DNA of 13,789 nucleotides from the NCBI GenBank assembly GCA_013361975.1, contig JABFXB010000104.1:1-13789 (forward strand), read 5' to 3'. The notes beneath the pieces were generated by a model. It was not told the DNA's origin and did not search any database. It saw only the letters and a list, made by a program, of their open reading frames with translations. Made by a program: the position numbers and the translations under genes. Below, piece by piece: positions 1 to 7,880 of this stretch. The stretch's first letter is position 1, and each line of letters begins with the position of its first letter. This DNA comes from Dermatophilaceae bacterium (GTDB taxonomy: Bacteria; Actinomycetota; Actinomycetes; Actinomycetales; Dermatophilaceae).

Positions 1-1638
<1,638 letters not shown>

Positions 1639-1688
1639 CCCGGGCTGCCGAAGGTCAGGGTCACCACGTGCCGCGAACCTTGGGGTGC

Positions 1689-2330
1689 CTACGGCAGGTC
1701 GGGCCAGGCGGCGAGGTCGACGAGGTTGCCGGAGGGGTCGGCAAGGGTGAACCAGTGCGGGGCGTGCGAGTCGTCGACGACGCGGCCGCCGGCCTGCACG
1801 GCTGCCTCCATGCGTCGAGCGACCTCGGCTGCCGACGTGCTGAGGTCGACGTGGATCCGCGCGGGAGCCTCGCGTCCGTCGTTCACGGCCTGGTTCCACA
1901 CCCCCGGGCCGCGGCGGAGCGGGTCGATGATGTCGGCGTCGGCGACCTGTTCGTAGCCGGTGACGGCCTGCCAGAACGGGACAGACCCCATCCCGCCGTC
2001 GATCGCGATCTGGATCGACTGCAGGTGCGAGACATCCGCTTCCAGGCCCAGCTGCCCGGCGACCTCGGAGACCGAGGCGGCCAGACCGGCCGCGGCGCTG
2101 GGCAAGCCGCCGGCGTCCCACGAGGAGGGGAGGCGCACGGTGACGCCCGCTGCCCTGAGCTCGAGGTCCGGGCCGTAGCCCTCCGGCGCCAGCTCCACCA
2201 CCCGCCTCGCGAACTCGACCCGCTGCCGAGCGTCGGGGCACGGGTAGTGCGCCAGCGCCCCCTCGAACGTCAGCCGCCACTCGTCGGATGACGCGACCGC
2301 ATAGAACTCGCCCGCCCCGATGACCGTCAC
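1689..2330 (-). CDS. Pterin-carbinolamine dehydratase-like / VOC (glyoxalase-like) fusion protein
   Basis: A 213-residue cytosolic protein, apparently a two-domain fusion. Residues about 8-95 resemble pterin-4a-carbinolamine dehydratase (PCD/DCoH): an EW..F near the start, a helix with F40, then a strand, then a WDAGGL element (71-76) at the place of the family's T-H-x-x-G-G-L-T. The family's HHP catalytic motif is replaced by GYGPD (51-55), so the dehydratase site looks dead. Residues about 103-213 form a vicinal-oxygen-chelate domain, ending with the typical DPSGNLVDL. That last segment carries D where many metal-dependent members have E, so metal binding is uncertain. Substrate unknown. 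The GTG start is supported by GGGAGG 4 nt upstream. It lies downstream of a YciI-like gene on the same strand but is separated by 248 bp holding a large hairpin, so it is probably transcribed independently. The VOC call is firm; the PCD-like call is by motif pattern only. Confidence 0.82.
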   Translation of the reverse strand: MTVIGAGEFYAVASSDEWRLTFEGALAHYPCPDARQRVEFARRVVELAPEGYGPDLELRAAGVTVRLPSSWDAGGLPSAAAGLAASVSEVAGQLGLEADVSHLQSIQIAIDGGMGSVPFWQAVTGYEQVADADIIDPLRRGPGVWNQAVNDGREAPARIHVDLSTSAAEVARRMEAAVQAGGRVVDDSHAPHWFTLADPSGNLVDLAAWPDLP

Positions 2331-2334
2331 GCTG

Positions 2335-2340
2335 CCTCCC
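2335..2340 (-). promoter_or_regulatory. Shine-Dalgarno site of the PCD-like/VOC gene
   Basis: On the minus strand GGGAGG lies 4 nt before the GTG at 2330. It decides this start over later in-frame codons. Confidence 0.65.
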
Positions 2341-2360
2341 TGCGTCGGACCCTCGGCGCC

Positions 2361-2366
2361 AAACTA
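2361..2366 (-). promoter_or_regulatory. Candidate -10 box for the PCD-like/VOC gene
   Basis: TAGTTT on the minus strand fits the actinobacterial TANNNT -10 pattern. It would give a short leader of roughly 20-25 nt containing the Shine-Dalgarno site. No clear -35 is seen. Confidence 0.35.
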
Positions 2367-2462
2367 CCTGCGAACCTCACGCCGCGAGGGCGAGCGCGAG
2401 GACTCGTTCGAGCCGGCTGCCCTCCTCGGCTGGTGCGGGTCGTGCGTCACCCTCCCTCCTCC

Positions 2463-2535
2463 CTCTGCACTGCGTCGCCAGGTGACTCGAACCGCAGCCC
2501 GAACCGGCTGCGTCACCTAGCGACCCAGTGCAGAG
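2463..2535. repeat. Large imperfect inverted repeat, 24-nt arms, nested hairpin in the loop
   Basis: Arms 2463-2486 and 2512-2535 are complementary at 22 of 24 positions. The 25-nt loop contains a second 6-bp stem (GCAGCC at 2494-2499 with GGCTGC at 2506-2511) and two copies of CGAACCG (2488-2494, 2500-2506). One of the two arm mismatches is a U-G wobble if the minus strand is transcribed but C-A if the plus strand is; the other is G-G or C-C. This favours a minus-strand RNA. It begins 43 nt beyond the stop of the YciI-like gene, so a rho-independent-type terminator without a U-tract is the simplest reading. Such terminators are usually shorter; a regulatory RNA structure or a small palindromic repeat element are alternatives. 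Confidence 0.75.
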
Positions 2536-2578
2536 TGCTCGTCCAGGGTGTCGTCGCGGTCGGGCGCGCGCCGGGGAG

Positions 2579-2917
2579 TCAGGCAGGCGAGTTCGTCGGG
2601 TCGGCGACCCACGGCCCGAGCGGCGGGTCCCACGTGCGCACGACGCGGCGCAGCACGTAGCCACCCTGCCAGTACGGGTCCTGGTCGAACGCGCGGGTCA
2701 GCTCCTCCAGCGAGTCCGCGGCGCAGACGATCAAGGCAGCGTTCGCCGGCTCCTGGTCGGTCGGCTCACCCTCGCTCACCTCGTCGGTGCCCGGCTGGTA
2801 CATCCCGCCGACGAGCAGCCCCGGAAGACCGCTCAGCCACTCGCGGTGCTCGGGGCGGATCTTCAACATCTCGGTGGCGTCGTCGGGAGAGGTGTAGTGG
2901 ACCGCGAAGATCGGCAC
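2579..2917 (-). CDS. YciI family protein
   Basis: A 112-residue single-domain protein with the YCII-domain hallmarks: start MPIFAVHY, the RPEHREWL helix with conserved H24, and the later FDQDPYW segment with D80-P81. The conserved His/Asp pair forms the putative active site in this family. YCII proteins are small alpha/beta ferredoxin-like dimers. Most have no known substrate; a few act as dehydrochlorinases or in degradation pathways. The usual loop after the first half is lengthened here by an acidic stretch (about 43-57, GTDEVSEGEPTDQEP). The GTG start is supported by GGAG 8 nt upstream. It lies 57 bp downstream of fdhD on the same strand, so fdhD-yciI co-transcription is possible. A functional link to molybdoenzymes is not shown by the sequence. 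Confidence 0.85.
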   Translation of the reverse strand: MPIFAVHYTSPDDATEMLKIRPEHREWLSGLPGLLVGGMYQPGTDEVSEGEPTDQEPANAALIVCAADSLEELTRAFDQDPYWQGGYVLRRVVRTWDPPLGPWVADPTNSPA

Positions 2918-2925
2918 GCTCGGTT

Positions 2926-2929
2926 CTCC
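2926..2929 (-). promoter_or_regulatory. Shine-Dalgarno site of the YciI-like gene
   Basis: The minus strand reads TGGAGAA, with GGAG 8 nt before the GTG at 2917, in the fdhD-yciI gap. No separate -10 box is obvious in that 57-bp gap. Confidence 0.5.
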
Positions 2930-2974
2930 AGTCGTCGGGTGGGCGGGTGGGCGAACAGGCAGCTGGCGCAGAGG

Positions 2975-3823
2975 TCAGGTGGTCGTGATCCGGTGCTCGC
3001 CGGCATACACGTTGAGTCGGGCGTCGCGCACGAAGCCGAGCAGGGTCATGCCGGCGTCGTCGGCGCACTCGACGGCCAGCGACGACGGCGCCGACACGGC
3101 AGCCAGGGCGGGGATGCCGGCCATGATCGCCTTCTGCACCAGCTCGAAAGAGGCGCGCCCCGAGACCACGAGCACGCAGCCCGAGCCGGGCAGTCGCCCG
3201 TTCTGCAGCGCCCAGCCGACCACCTTGTCGACGGCGTTGTGGCGGCCGACGTCCTCGCGCGCGACCAACAGCTCACCCGTCGCGGTGAAGAGTCCAGCCG
3301 CGTGCAGCCCGCCCGTCTTGTCGAACGACCGCTGCTGGGCCCGCAGCGCGTCGGGCAGCTCGACGACGACCTTGGCCGCGATCTCGACCGGGTCGGAGCG
3401 CACGTCGAACGCCGACTGCGCGCGCAGCTGCTCGATGCTCGCCTTGCCGCAGACGCCGCACGACGAGTTCGTGAAGAACGCTCGAGTGGCGGAGGCGGCC
3501 GGCGCAGCGACGCCGGGGGACAGCGTCACGTCGATGACGTTGTAGGTGTTCTCGTCGAAGCCGCTCTCGCCCGAGACGACGGCGCCCTCGCAGTAGCGCG
3601 CGAGCGCGATGTCCTCGACCGACCGGATCAGGCCCTCCGCCATCAGGAAACCGTGCACGAGCTCGATGTCGTGCCCGGGCGTGCGCATCGTGACCGTGAG
3701 CGGCGCCCCGTTGACGCGCAGCTCGAGCGGCTCCTCCACGGTCAGCGTGTCGGGCCGCGTGCTGGTCGAGGGCGTGGAGAGGTCGATCGTCGTGACCTTG
3801 CGCCTCACGGTGACCCGTCCCAT
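2975..3823 (-). CDS. fdhD: Formate dehydrogenase accessory sulfurtransferase FdhD
   Basis: A 282-residue cytosolic protein. FdhD moves sulfur from the cysteine desulfurase to the bis-MGD molybdenum cofactor, giving the sulfido ligand needed by formate dehydrogenases. Recognised motifs: TPGHDIELVHGFLMAEGLI (48-66), the catalytic cysteine loop SSCGVCGK with C122 and C125, GGLHAAGL, EDVGRHNAVDKVVGWAL, and SGRASFELVQKA. Both cysteines of the CxxC loop are present and length is typical, so it should be active. The ATG at 3823 is chosen because the minus-strand hexamer TAGGCT lies exactly 6 nt before it, a leaderless arrangement, and there is no good Shine-Dalgarno site. It is divergent from mobA across 34 bp; both proteins act on the same cofactor. 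No formate dehydrogenase subunit is in the window. Confidence 0.96.
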   Translation of the reverse strand: MGRVTVRRKVTTIDLSTPSTSTRPDTLTVEEPLELRVNGAPLTVTMRTPGHDIELVHGFLMAEGLIRSVEDIALARYCEGAVVSGESGFDENTYNVIDVTLSPGVAAPAASATRAFFTNSSCGVCGKASIEQLRAQSAFDVRSDPVEIAAKVVVELPDALRAQQRSFDKTGGLHAAGLFTATGELLVAREDVGRHNAVDKVVGWALQNGRLPGSGCVLVVSGRASFELVQKAIMAGIPALAAVSAPSSLAVECADDAGMTLLGFVRDARLNVYAGEHRITTT

Positions 3824-3829
3824 GGGCCC

Positions 3830-3835
3830 AGCCTA
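3830..3835 (-). promoter_or_regulatory. Leaderless -10 box of fdhD
   Basis: TAGGCT on the minus strand is followed by a 6-nt spacer and the ATG at 3823. This places transcription start on or next to the A of the start codon. Confidence 0.6.
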
Positions 3836-3845
3836 GATCGCGTGC

Positions 3846-3851
3846 GAGACT
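3846..3851 (+). promoter_or_regulatory. Weak candidate -10 box of mobA
   Basis: GAGACT ends 6 nt before the GTG at 3858, the same spacing as the leaderless boxes of neighbouring genes, but the first T of TANNNT is missing. TAGATC (3834-3839) is an alternative that would overlap the fdhD -10 box and leave a leader of about 12 nt. Confidence 0.3.
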
Positions 3852-3857
3852 CCGAGG

Positions 3858-4475
3858 GTGTCCAGCCCCCCAGTGCAGAGCTGTGCCGTCGTCGTTCTGA
3901 CGGGCGGGGCCTCGCGACGGATGGGCTCGCACAAGCCGACCATCGAGCTCGCCGGCCGCCCGCTCGTGGCCCGGGTGCTCGCCGCCGCAGGCCCGCACCC
4001 TGCGCTCGTCGTCGGTCCCGGGCAGGGTGTCCCGGACGGGGTGCCCGTCGTCATGGAGCGGGTCCCGGGCGGTGGGCCGGTCTCGGGCATCGCGTATGCC
4101 GTCGAGGCCGTCCGTGCGGGCGTGGCGCAGGTGCCCCAGCCGGATGCCGTCGTCGTCCTCGCCGCGGACCTCCCCTTCGTGACCCCTGAGCACGTCGAGC
4201 GTCTCCTCGCGGCTCTCGAGGCCGCCGACCTCGCCGTCACCGTCGACTCGGACGGCCGCACCAACTGGCTCTGCGCCGCCTGGCGCACCGAGGCCCTCAC
4301 GGCACGGCTCGCCGAGCTCGGCGACGTCGCCGACGCGTACGGCCGCAGCATGCGCGAGCTGTGCGACGGCATACGCACGGTGCACGTCGACGACCCCGAC
4401 GGGCTGTCGACCGACGTCGACACCCCCGCCGACCTGGAGCACGCGCGAGCGCGTGCCGAAGACGCACGCGACTGA
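3858..4475 (+). CDS. mobA: Molybdenum cofactor guanylyltransferase (MobA-like NTP transferase)
   Basis: A 205-residue cytosolic nucleotidyltransferase. MobA joins GMP from GTP to molybdopterin-Mo to make the guanine dinucleotide cofactor used by formate dehydrogenase and other DMSO-reductase-family enzymes. The N-terminal signature LTGGASRRMGSHKP (14-27) is the nucleotide-binding loop with K26. It is followed by the GGGPVSGIAYAVEA loop, the metal-binding ADLPFV segment, and the C-terminal STDVDTPADL motif typical of MobA-like transferases. Pairing with fdhD supports MobA over the related MocA (cytidylyl) or sugar-nucleotide transferases. The GTG at 3858 is followed by a short stretch before the first strand; a GTG at 3873 is possible. 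It ends 280 bp before the protease gene and is probably monocistronic. Confidence 0.9.
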   Translation: MSSPPVQSCAVVVLTGGASRRMGSHKPTIELAGRPLVARVLAAAGPHPALVVGPGQGVPDGVPVVMERVPGGGPVSGIAYAVEAVRAGVAQVPQPDAVVVLAADLPFVTPEHVERLLAALEAADLAVTVDSDGRTNWLCAAWRTEALTARLAELGDVADAYGRSMRELCDGIRTVHVDDPDGLSTDVDTPADLEHARARAEDARD

Positions 4476-4755
4476 CCGCACGACCACCCTTCGGACGCCC
4501 CGTTCACCGCCTCGTGGCGCTACGGCGGCCCCGACTCTGGGAGGTCGCCCAAGCGGCCCCCTGCGGCGAATCCTCTTGCCGCCAAGCGTTTTCCCGGAGT
4601 TGGCGCGCATTTGGCAAAGACTTGGTAAGCCCCGTTGACCATGATTCTCGGCTGCTGCGAACGTCGCGCTCGTTCTCGCCGGAATCTCGGTCCGTGAGAT
4701 GGGTGGGACACCCCTTCAGGCGGCCGACGAGCCGCATCCTGACAAGGAGTAACCA
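4476..4755 (+). promoter_or_regulatory. Upstream region of the M4 protease gene
   Basis: 280 bp without a supportable gene and locally richer in A/T than its surroundings. It contains CGCCAA (4580-4585) and its inverse TTGGCG (4600-4605), the word CCAAGCGTTT (4582-4591) that recurs upstream of the lipoprotein gene, TTGGCA at 4611-4616, CATGAT at 4640-4645 (a -10 lookalike) and TTGACC at 4635-4640 (a -35 lookalike). I cannot pick a promoter with confidence. The length and composition suggest a regulated promoter, as is usual for secreted proteases. Confidence 0.45.
4744..4749 (+). promoter_or_regulatory. Strong Shine-Dalgarno site of the M4 protease gene
   Basis: AAGGAG lies 6 nt before the GTG at 4756. 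It is the best ribosome-binding site in the window and fixes the start of the signal peptide. Confidence 0.85.
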
Positions 4756-6816
4756 GTGAATCGACTGAAGTCCGGGCTGGCGACCGGAGGGCTCCTCGCC
4801 CTCGCCCTCGCCATCTCGCCGGCGATCCCGGCGGGCGCAGCGGCAAGTGCGGGACGCGACAAGGCGCCCGCTCCCGAGTCGCAGAGCCTCAAGGCGACCG
4901 AGCAGTCCCGAGCAGCATCGTCCGCGAGCGCCCTCGGCCTCGCGAAGGGCGAGAAGCTCGTCGTGAAGTCCGTCATCGCGGACGCGAACGGCGCGACCTC
5001 CGTCCGTTACGAGCGCACGCTCGACGGACTACGCGTCATCGGTGGCGACCTCGTCACCCACAAGGACGCGTCCGGCTCGGTCAAGAGCGTCACGTGGAAC
5101 CTGCGCAAGAACGTGACCCCCGCGACGATGACCCCGACCGTCTCCAAGAGCGCGGCCCACCAGGCCGGCCTCGCGGCGTCCAAGGCCAACAAGGAGACCG
5201 CGTCCGCCGGTGAGCTCGTCGTCTTCCAGTCGGCGACCGGACCCAAGCTCGCCTACGAGGTCATCACGGAGGGCATCAAGCCCGACCAGACCCCCACCCG
5301 CCTGCACACCATCGTCGACGCCACGAGCGGCGCCACCCTCACCAGCTGGGACGACGTCAAGCACGGCACGGGCAACGGCATCTTCGTCGGCTCGGTCACG
5401 CTCGCCACCACCGCCGGCACGCCGTACACGATGAAGGACACGCACGGCAACTACACGACCGACCTCAACCAGGCGACCACGGGCACCGGCACGACGTTCA
5501 CCGACTCCGACGACGTCTGGGGCAACGGGCTGCAGTCGAACCGTCAGTCGGCCGCCGTCGACGCCCACTACGGCGCCGGCAAGACGTACGACTACTACAA
5601 CACCCAGCTCGGCCGCGCCGGCATCTGGAACAACGGCACCGGCGCCCGCAGCCGCGTGCACTACGGCCAGAGCTACGCCAACGCGTTCTGGGACGGCACG
5701 CAGATGACGTACGGCGACGGCACCAACAACGCGGCCCCGCTCGTCGAGCTCGACGTCGCCGGCCACGAGATGAGCCACGGCGTCACCGAGAACACCGCGA
5801 ACCTCACCTACTCGGGTGAGTCGGGTGGCCTCAACGAGGCGACGTCCGACATCTTCGGCACCGCGGTCGAGTGGTACGCGAACAACCCGAACGACGTCCC
5901 CGACTACCTCATCGGCGAGAAGCTCAACCTCAACGGCAACGGCACGCCGCTGCGCTACATGGACCAGCCGAGCAAGGACGGCGCGTCGAAGGACTGCTGG
6001 AGCAGCACCCTCGGCAGCCTGGACCCGCACTACTCCTCGGGCCCCCTCAACCACTGGTACTACCTGCTCTCCGAGGGATCGGGCGCCAAGACGATCAACG
6101 GCGTGAGCTACAACTCGCCCGTCTGCGGCACGGCCGGCGCGGTCACCGGCATCACCCACCTCAAGGCCGAGAAGATCTGGTACCGCACGCTCGCGACCTA
6201 CCTCACCTCCTCGAGCAACTACGCCGCCGCCCGCACGGGTGCCATCAAGTCGGCCAAGGACCTCTACGGCAGCGGCTCGGTCGAGTGCACCGCGGTCGAG
6301 AAGGCCTTCACGGCCATCGCCGTCGCCGCGACCACCGAGACCTGCGGCACCACGACGCCCCCGCCCACGGGTGGCGCGCTGACCAACGGTGGCTTCGAGT
6401 CCGGTCAGACCGGCTGGACCGGCACGGCCGGCCCGATCACGAACAACACGGGTCGCCCGGCACGCACCGGCACGTGGAAGATGTGGCTCGGCGGCAACGG
6501 CGTGGCCGGCTCCGAGAGCGAGTCGCAGACGTTCGCCGTGCCCGCCACGGCCGTCACGCCGACGCTGACCTACTACATCCGCATCGACACGGCCGAGACG
6601 ACGACCACGACGGCCTACGACACCGCCACGGTCTCGATCAACGGCGTGACGAAGCACAGCTTCTCCAACCTGTCCACGCCGAAGTCGTCCTACGTCGTCA
6701 AGACGATCGACCTGACGGCGTACAAGGGCACCAACGTCACGCTGAAGTTCGCCGACACCGAGGACTCCTCGCTGCAGACGAGCTTCGTCGTCGACGACGT
6801 CTCGACGAACTTCTGA
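4756..6816 (+). CDS. Secreted M4 (thermolysin-family) zinc metalloprotease with C-terminal beta domain
   Basis: A 686-residue preproprotein. Residues 1 to about 31 are a Sec signal peptide (MNRLKSG, hydrophobic core, PAGAAASA). About 35-200 form the propeptide, with an FTP-like segment (RYERTLDGLRVIGGDLVTH, near 84-102) and a PepSY-like part; in this family it inhibits and folds the enzyme until autocleavage. The mature enzyme probably begins near HGTGNG (203-208). Zinc ligands and catalytic residues are visible: HEMSH (H337, E338, H341), GGLNEATSD with E361 exactly 20 residues after H341 as in thermolysin, D365, and the transition-state His in DPHYSSGPLNHW (H425). After a TTPPPTGG linker (about 531-540), residues 541-686 look like an all-beta sandwich starting NGGFESGQTGW, seen at the C-terminus of many actinobacterial exoenzymes and possibly binding substrate. 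It is likely an extracellular endopeptidase. A convergent lipoprotein gene follows. Confidence 0.96.
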   Translation: MNRLKSGLATGGLLALALAISPAIPAGAAASAGRDKAPAPESQSLKATEQSRAASSASALGLAKGEKLVVKSVIADANGATSVRYERTLDGLRVIGGDLVTHKDASGSVKSVTWNLRKNVTPATMTPTVSKSAAHQAGLAASKANKETASAGELVVFQSATGPKLAYEVITEGIKPDQTPTRLHTIVDATSGATLTSWDDVKHGTGNGIFVGSVTLATTAGTPYTMKDTHGNYTTDLNQATTGTGTTFTDSDDVWGNGLQSNRQSAAVDAHYGAGKTYDYYNTQLGRAGIWNNGTGARSRVHYGQSYANAFWDGTQMTYGDGTNNAAPLVELDVAGHEMSHGVTENTANLTYSGESGGLNEATSDIFGTAVEWYANNPNDVPDYLIGEKLNLNGNGTPLRYMDQPSKDGASKDCWSSTLGSLDPHYSSGPLNHWYYLLSEGSGAKTINGVSYNSPVCGTAGAVTGITHLKAEKIWYRTLATYLTSSSNYAAARTGAIKSAKDLYGSGSVECTAVEKAFTAIAVAATTETCGTTTPPPTGGALTNGGFESGQTGWTGTAGPITNNTGRPARTGTWKMWLGGNGVAGSESESQTFAVPATAVTPTLTYYIRIDTAETTTTTAYDTATVSINGVTKHSFSNLSTPKSSYVVKTIDLTAYKGTNVTLKFADTEDSSLQTSFVVDDVSTNF

Positions 6817-6840
6817 GGTGTTGTTCGCCTGACACACCGT

Positions 6841-6886
6841 TGAGGTCGGTGTGCCGCCGGGTCCGCCCGGTGGCACACCGACCTCA
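6841..6886. terminator. Strong hairpin between convergent protease and lipoprotein genes
   Basis: Arms 6841-6861 and 6866-6886 pair over 21 bp around a TCCG tetraloop. The single non-Watson-Crick pair is G-U in the plus-strand RNA. It starts 24 nt after the protease stop and lies 33 bp beyond the lipoprotein stop, so it can serve both convergent genes. No U-tract follows, which is common for actinobacterial terminators. The left arm can alternatively pair upstream: CACACCG (6833-6839) with CGGTGTG (6847-6853). Confidence 0.8.
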
Positions 6887-6919
6887 TGCGTATGCCGCGG
6901 GGCCGGGTCGCCGTTCCGA

Positions 6920-7540
6920 TCAGGGGCCGGGGGCGACGACGGGCGGCGTCGGGGTCGTGCAGCGGGTGGTGGCAGGCGCCGAGAGCGTCACGTCGGAGAC
7001 GAGGTTGCCCACGAGGCCGGCGATCTCACCGAGCGACGGGTCGCTGAGGTCGATGGCTCGCGCGTGGTCGTCGGTCACGGAGATCGAGATGGGGTCGCTC
7101 TCGGGCGCGGCGGCGGGGTCGAGCGGGGTGAACTCGTCGCTCGGGGCCTCGGTGGGCGGCAGTCCCAGGCGCAGGGTCGCGAGCAGCGTCACGAGCTGGC
7201 GCTGCACAGGCCCGGCCAGCGTGCAGACGCGGCCGTGCACCGAACGGGTCTCGACGTGCAGTCGGCCGTTGGCGTCGAACACGATGCGGTCGTCGAAGCC
7301 GGCGATGCCGCCGGTGCGGCGCAGCACGAGGGGGAAGACGGGACTGTCGGAGCTCGTGACCGACCCGCCGTCGGCGGTGCCGAAACGCTGCTTGGGCGGA
7401 GCCGTCGACGTCGCCGTCGACCGGTGCTCGGTGCTGCCGGGGGAGGTGTCCGTGTCGGACGCGACGACACCGCACCCCCCGGCCAGGAGTGCGGCAATGG
7501 TCATCCCCACGTACAGACCCGTACGCCCCATGGGCACCAT
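6920..7540 (-). CDS. Putative emfourin-like lipoprotein (possible M4-protease inhibitor)
   Basis: About 206 residues from the ATG at 7540. The N-terminus MVPMGRTGLYVGMTIAALLAGGC is a lipoprotein signal peptide with lipobox Cys at residue 23. A Ser/Thr-rich linker (about 28-65) follows, then a globular domain starting FPLVLRRTGGIAGFDD (69-84). The strand-turn RRTGGIAGF recalls emfourin, the protein inhibitor of the M4 protease protealysin, whose gene neighbours its protease. Here too an M4 protease gene is adjacent, in convergent orientation. Two further Cys in the domain could form a disulfide. The open frame extends to a GTG at 7612, but that adds 24 basic residues before the signal and has a poor ribosome-binding site; ATG 7531 is another option. 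The lipoprotein call is strong. The inhibitor function is inference from a short motif and gene context; a lipoprotein of unknown function is the alternative. Confidence 0.7.
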   Translation of the reverse strand: MVPMGRTGLYVGMTIAALLAGGCGVVASDTDTSPGSTEHRSTATSTAPPKQRFGTADGGSVTSSDSPVFPLVLRRTGGIAGFDDRIVFDANGRLHVETRSVHGRVCTLAGPVQRQLVTLLATLRLGLPPTEAPSDEFTPLDPAAAPESDPISISVTDDHARAIDLSDPSLGEIAGLVGNLVSDVTLSAPATTRCTTPTPPVVAPGP

Positions 7541-7880
7541 CGTGCGCCGTCCGGCGCGTGCACGCACCCTGGACACGGGCGATTTCCGGAAACGCTTGGG
7601 TGAATGTTTCACGTGGCGGGCCTCGGGATGCGCGGGAGTGCTCGGTGCCAGAGGTGCCTTCGGGCTCGGGCCGTCGGCGCCTCACCCGCAGTGGCCGGCT
7701 CGTCGACGGACCCGTGTCGACGTGTCGAGCGTCCTGCGGTCACCAGGCATACGAAAGGGACCAACGAGTGATACCCAACTCCACCCCACATCGATCAGCG
7801 GCCCGACGCCCCGTCCGCCCCCCACCCCCACCGTCGAGGGGGCATGAGTGGCCTCTCGACGGGTGAAGGGCGGGCGGGAG
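7541..7880. other. Intergenic region between lipoprotein and PBP genes (340 bp)
   Basis: Going down the minus strand, this holds the 3' flank of the PBP gene with a hairpin (7831-7862) and then the promoter side of the lipoprotein gene, including CCAAGCGTTT (minus strand, 7590-7599). GTTTCACGTG (7606-7615) matches only the left part of an actinobacterial parS site. On the plus strand a GAAAGGGA-preceded GTG at 7768 opens a 32-codon frame ending at 7866, with low-complexity Pro/Arg content; I do not call it a gene. No confident -10/-35 pair was found. Confidence 0.5.
7831..7862. terminator. Candidate terminator hairpin of the PBP gene
   Basis: CCGTCGAGGGG (7831-7841) pairs with CCTCTCGACGG (7852-7862) at 10 of 11 positions around a 10-nt loop. 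It begins 18 nt beyond the PBP stop codon on the minus strand. There is no U-tract. The one non-canonical pair is G-U only in a plus-strand RNA, which slightly weakens the link to the minus-strand PBP transcript. Confidence 0.5.

Noticed and set aside
2528..4189. A 553-codon open frame on the plus strand
   Set aside because: It runs antisense through the YciI-like and fdhD genes and into mobA in another frame. Its product is a low-complexity Arg/Gly/Asp-rich chain, typical of shadow frames in high-GC DNA.
4635..4645. TTGACC as -35 or CATGAT as -10 of the protease promoter
   Set aside because: The two overlap and cannot belong to one promoter, and neither has a partner hexamer at 16-18 bp, so neither is called as a site.
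7541..7612. N-terminal extension of the lipoprotein to a GTG at 7612
   Set aside because: It adds 24 mostly basic residues in front of a good lipoprotein signal, has no convincing ribosome-binding site, and would place the CCAAGCGTTT motif inside the gene.
7606..7615. Possible parS (ParB-binding) site, GTTTCACGTG
   Set aside because: Only the left 10 of 14 positions match GTTTCACGTGAAAC; the right half-site is missing (GGCGGG follows), and no ParA/ParB gene is nearby.
7768..7866. 32-codon plus-strand small ORF with a GAAAGGGA ribosome-binding-like sequence
   Set aside because: The predicted peptide is Pro/Arg-rich low complexity and ends inside the 3' flank of the PBP gene with the hairpin in its last codons. 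There is no family resemblance or clear promoter.
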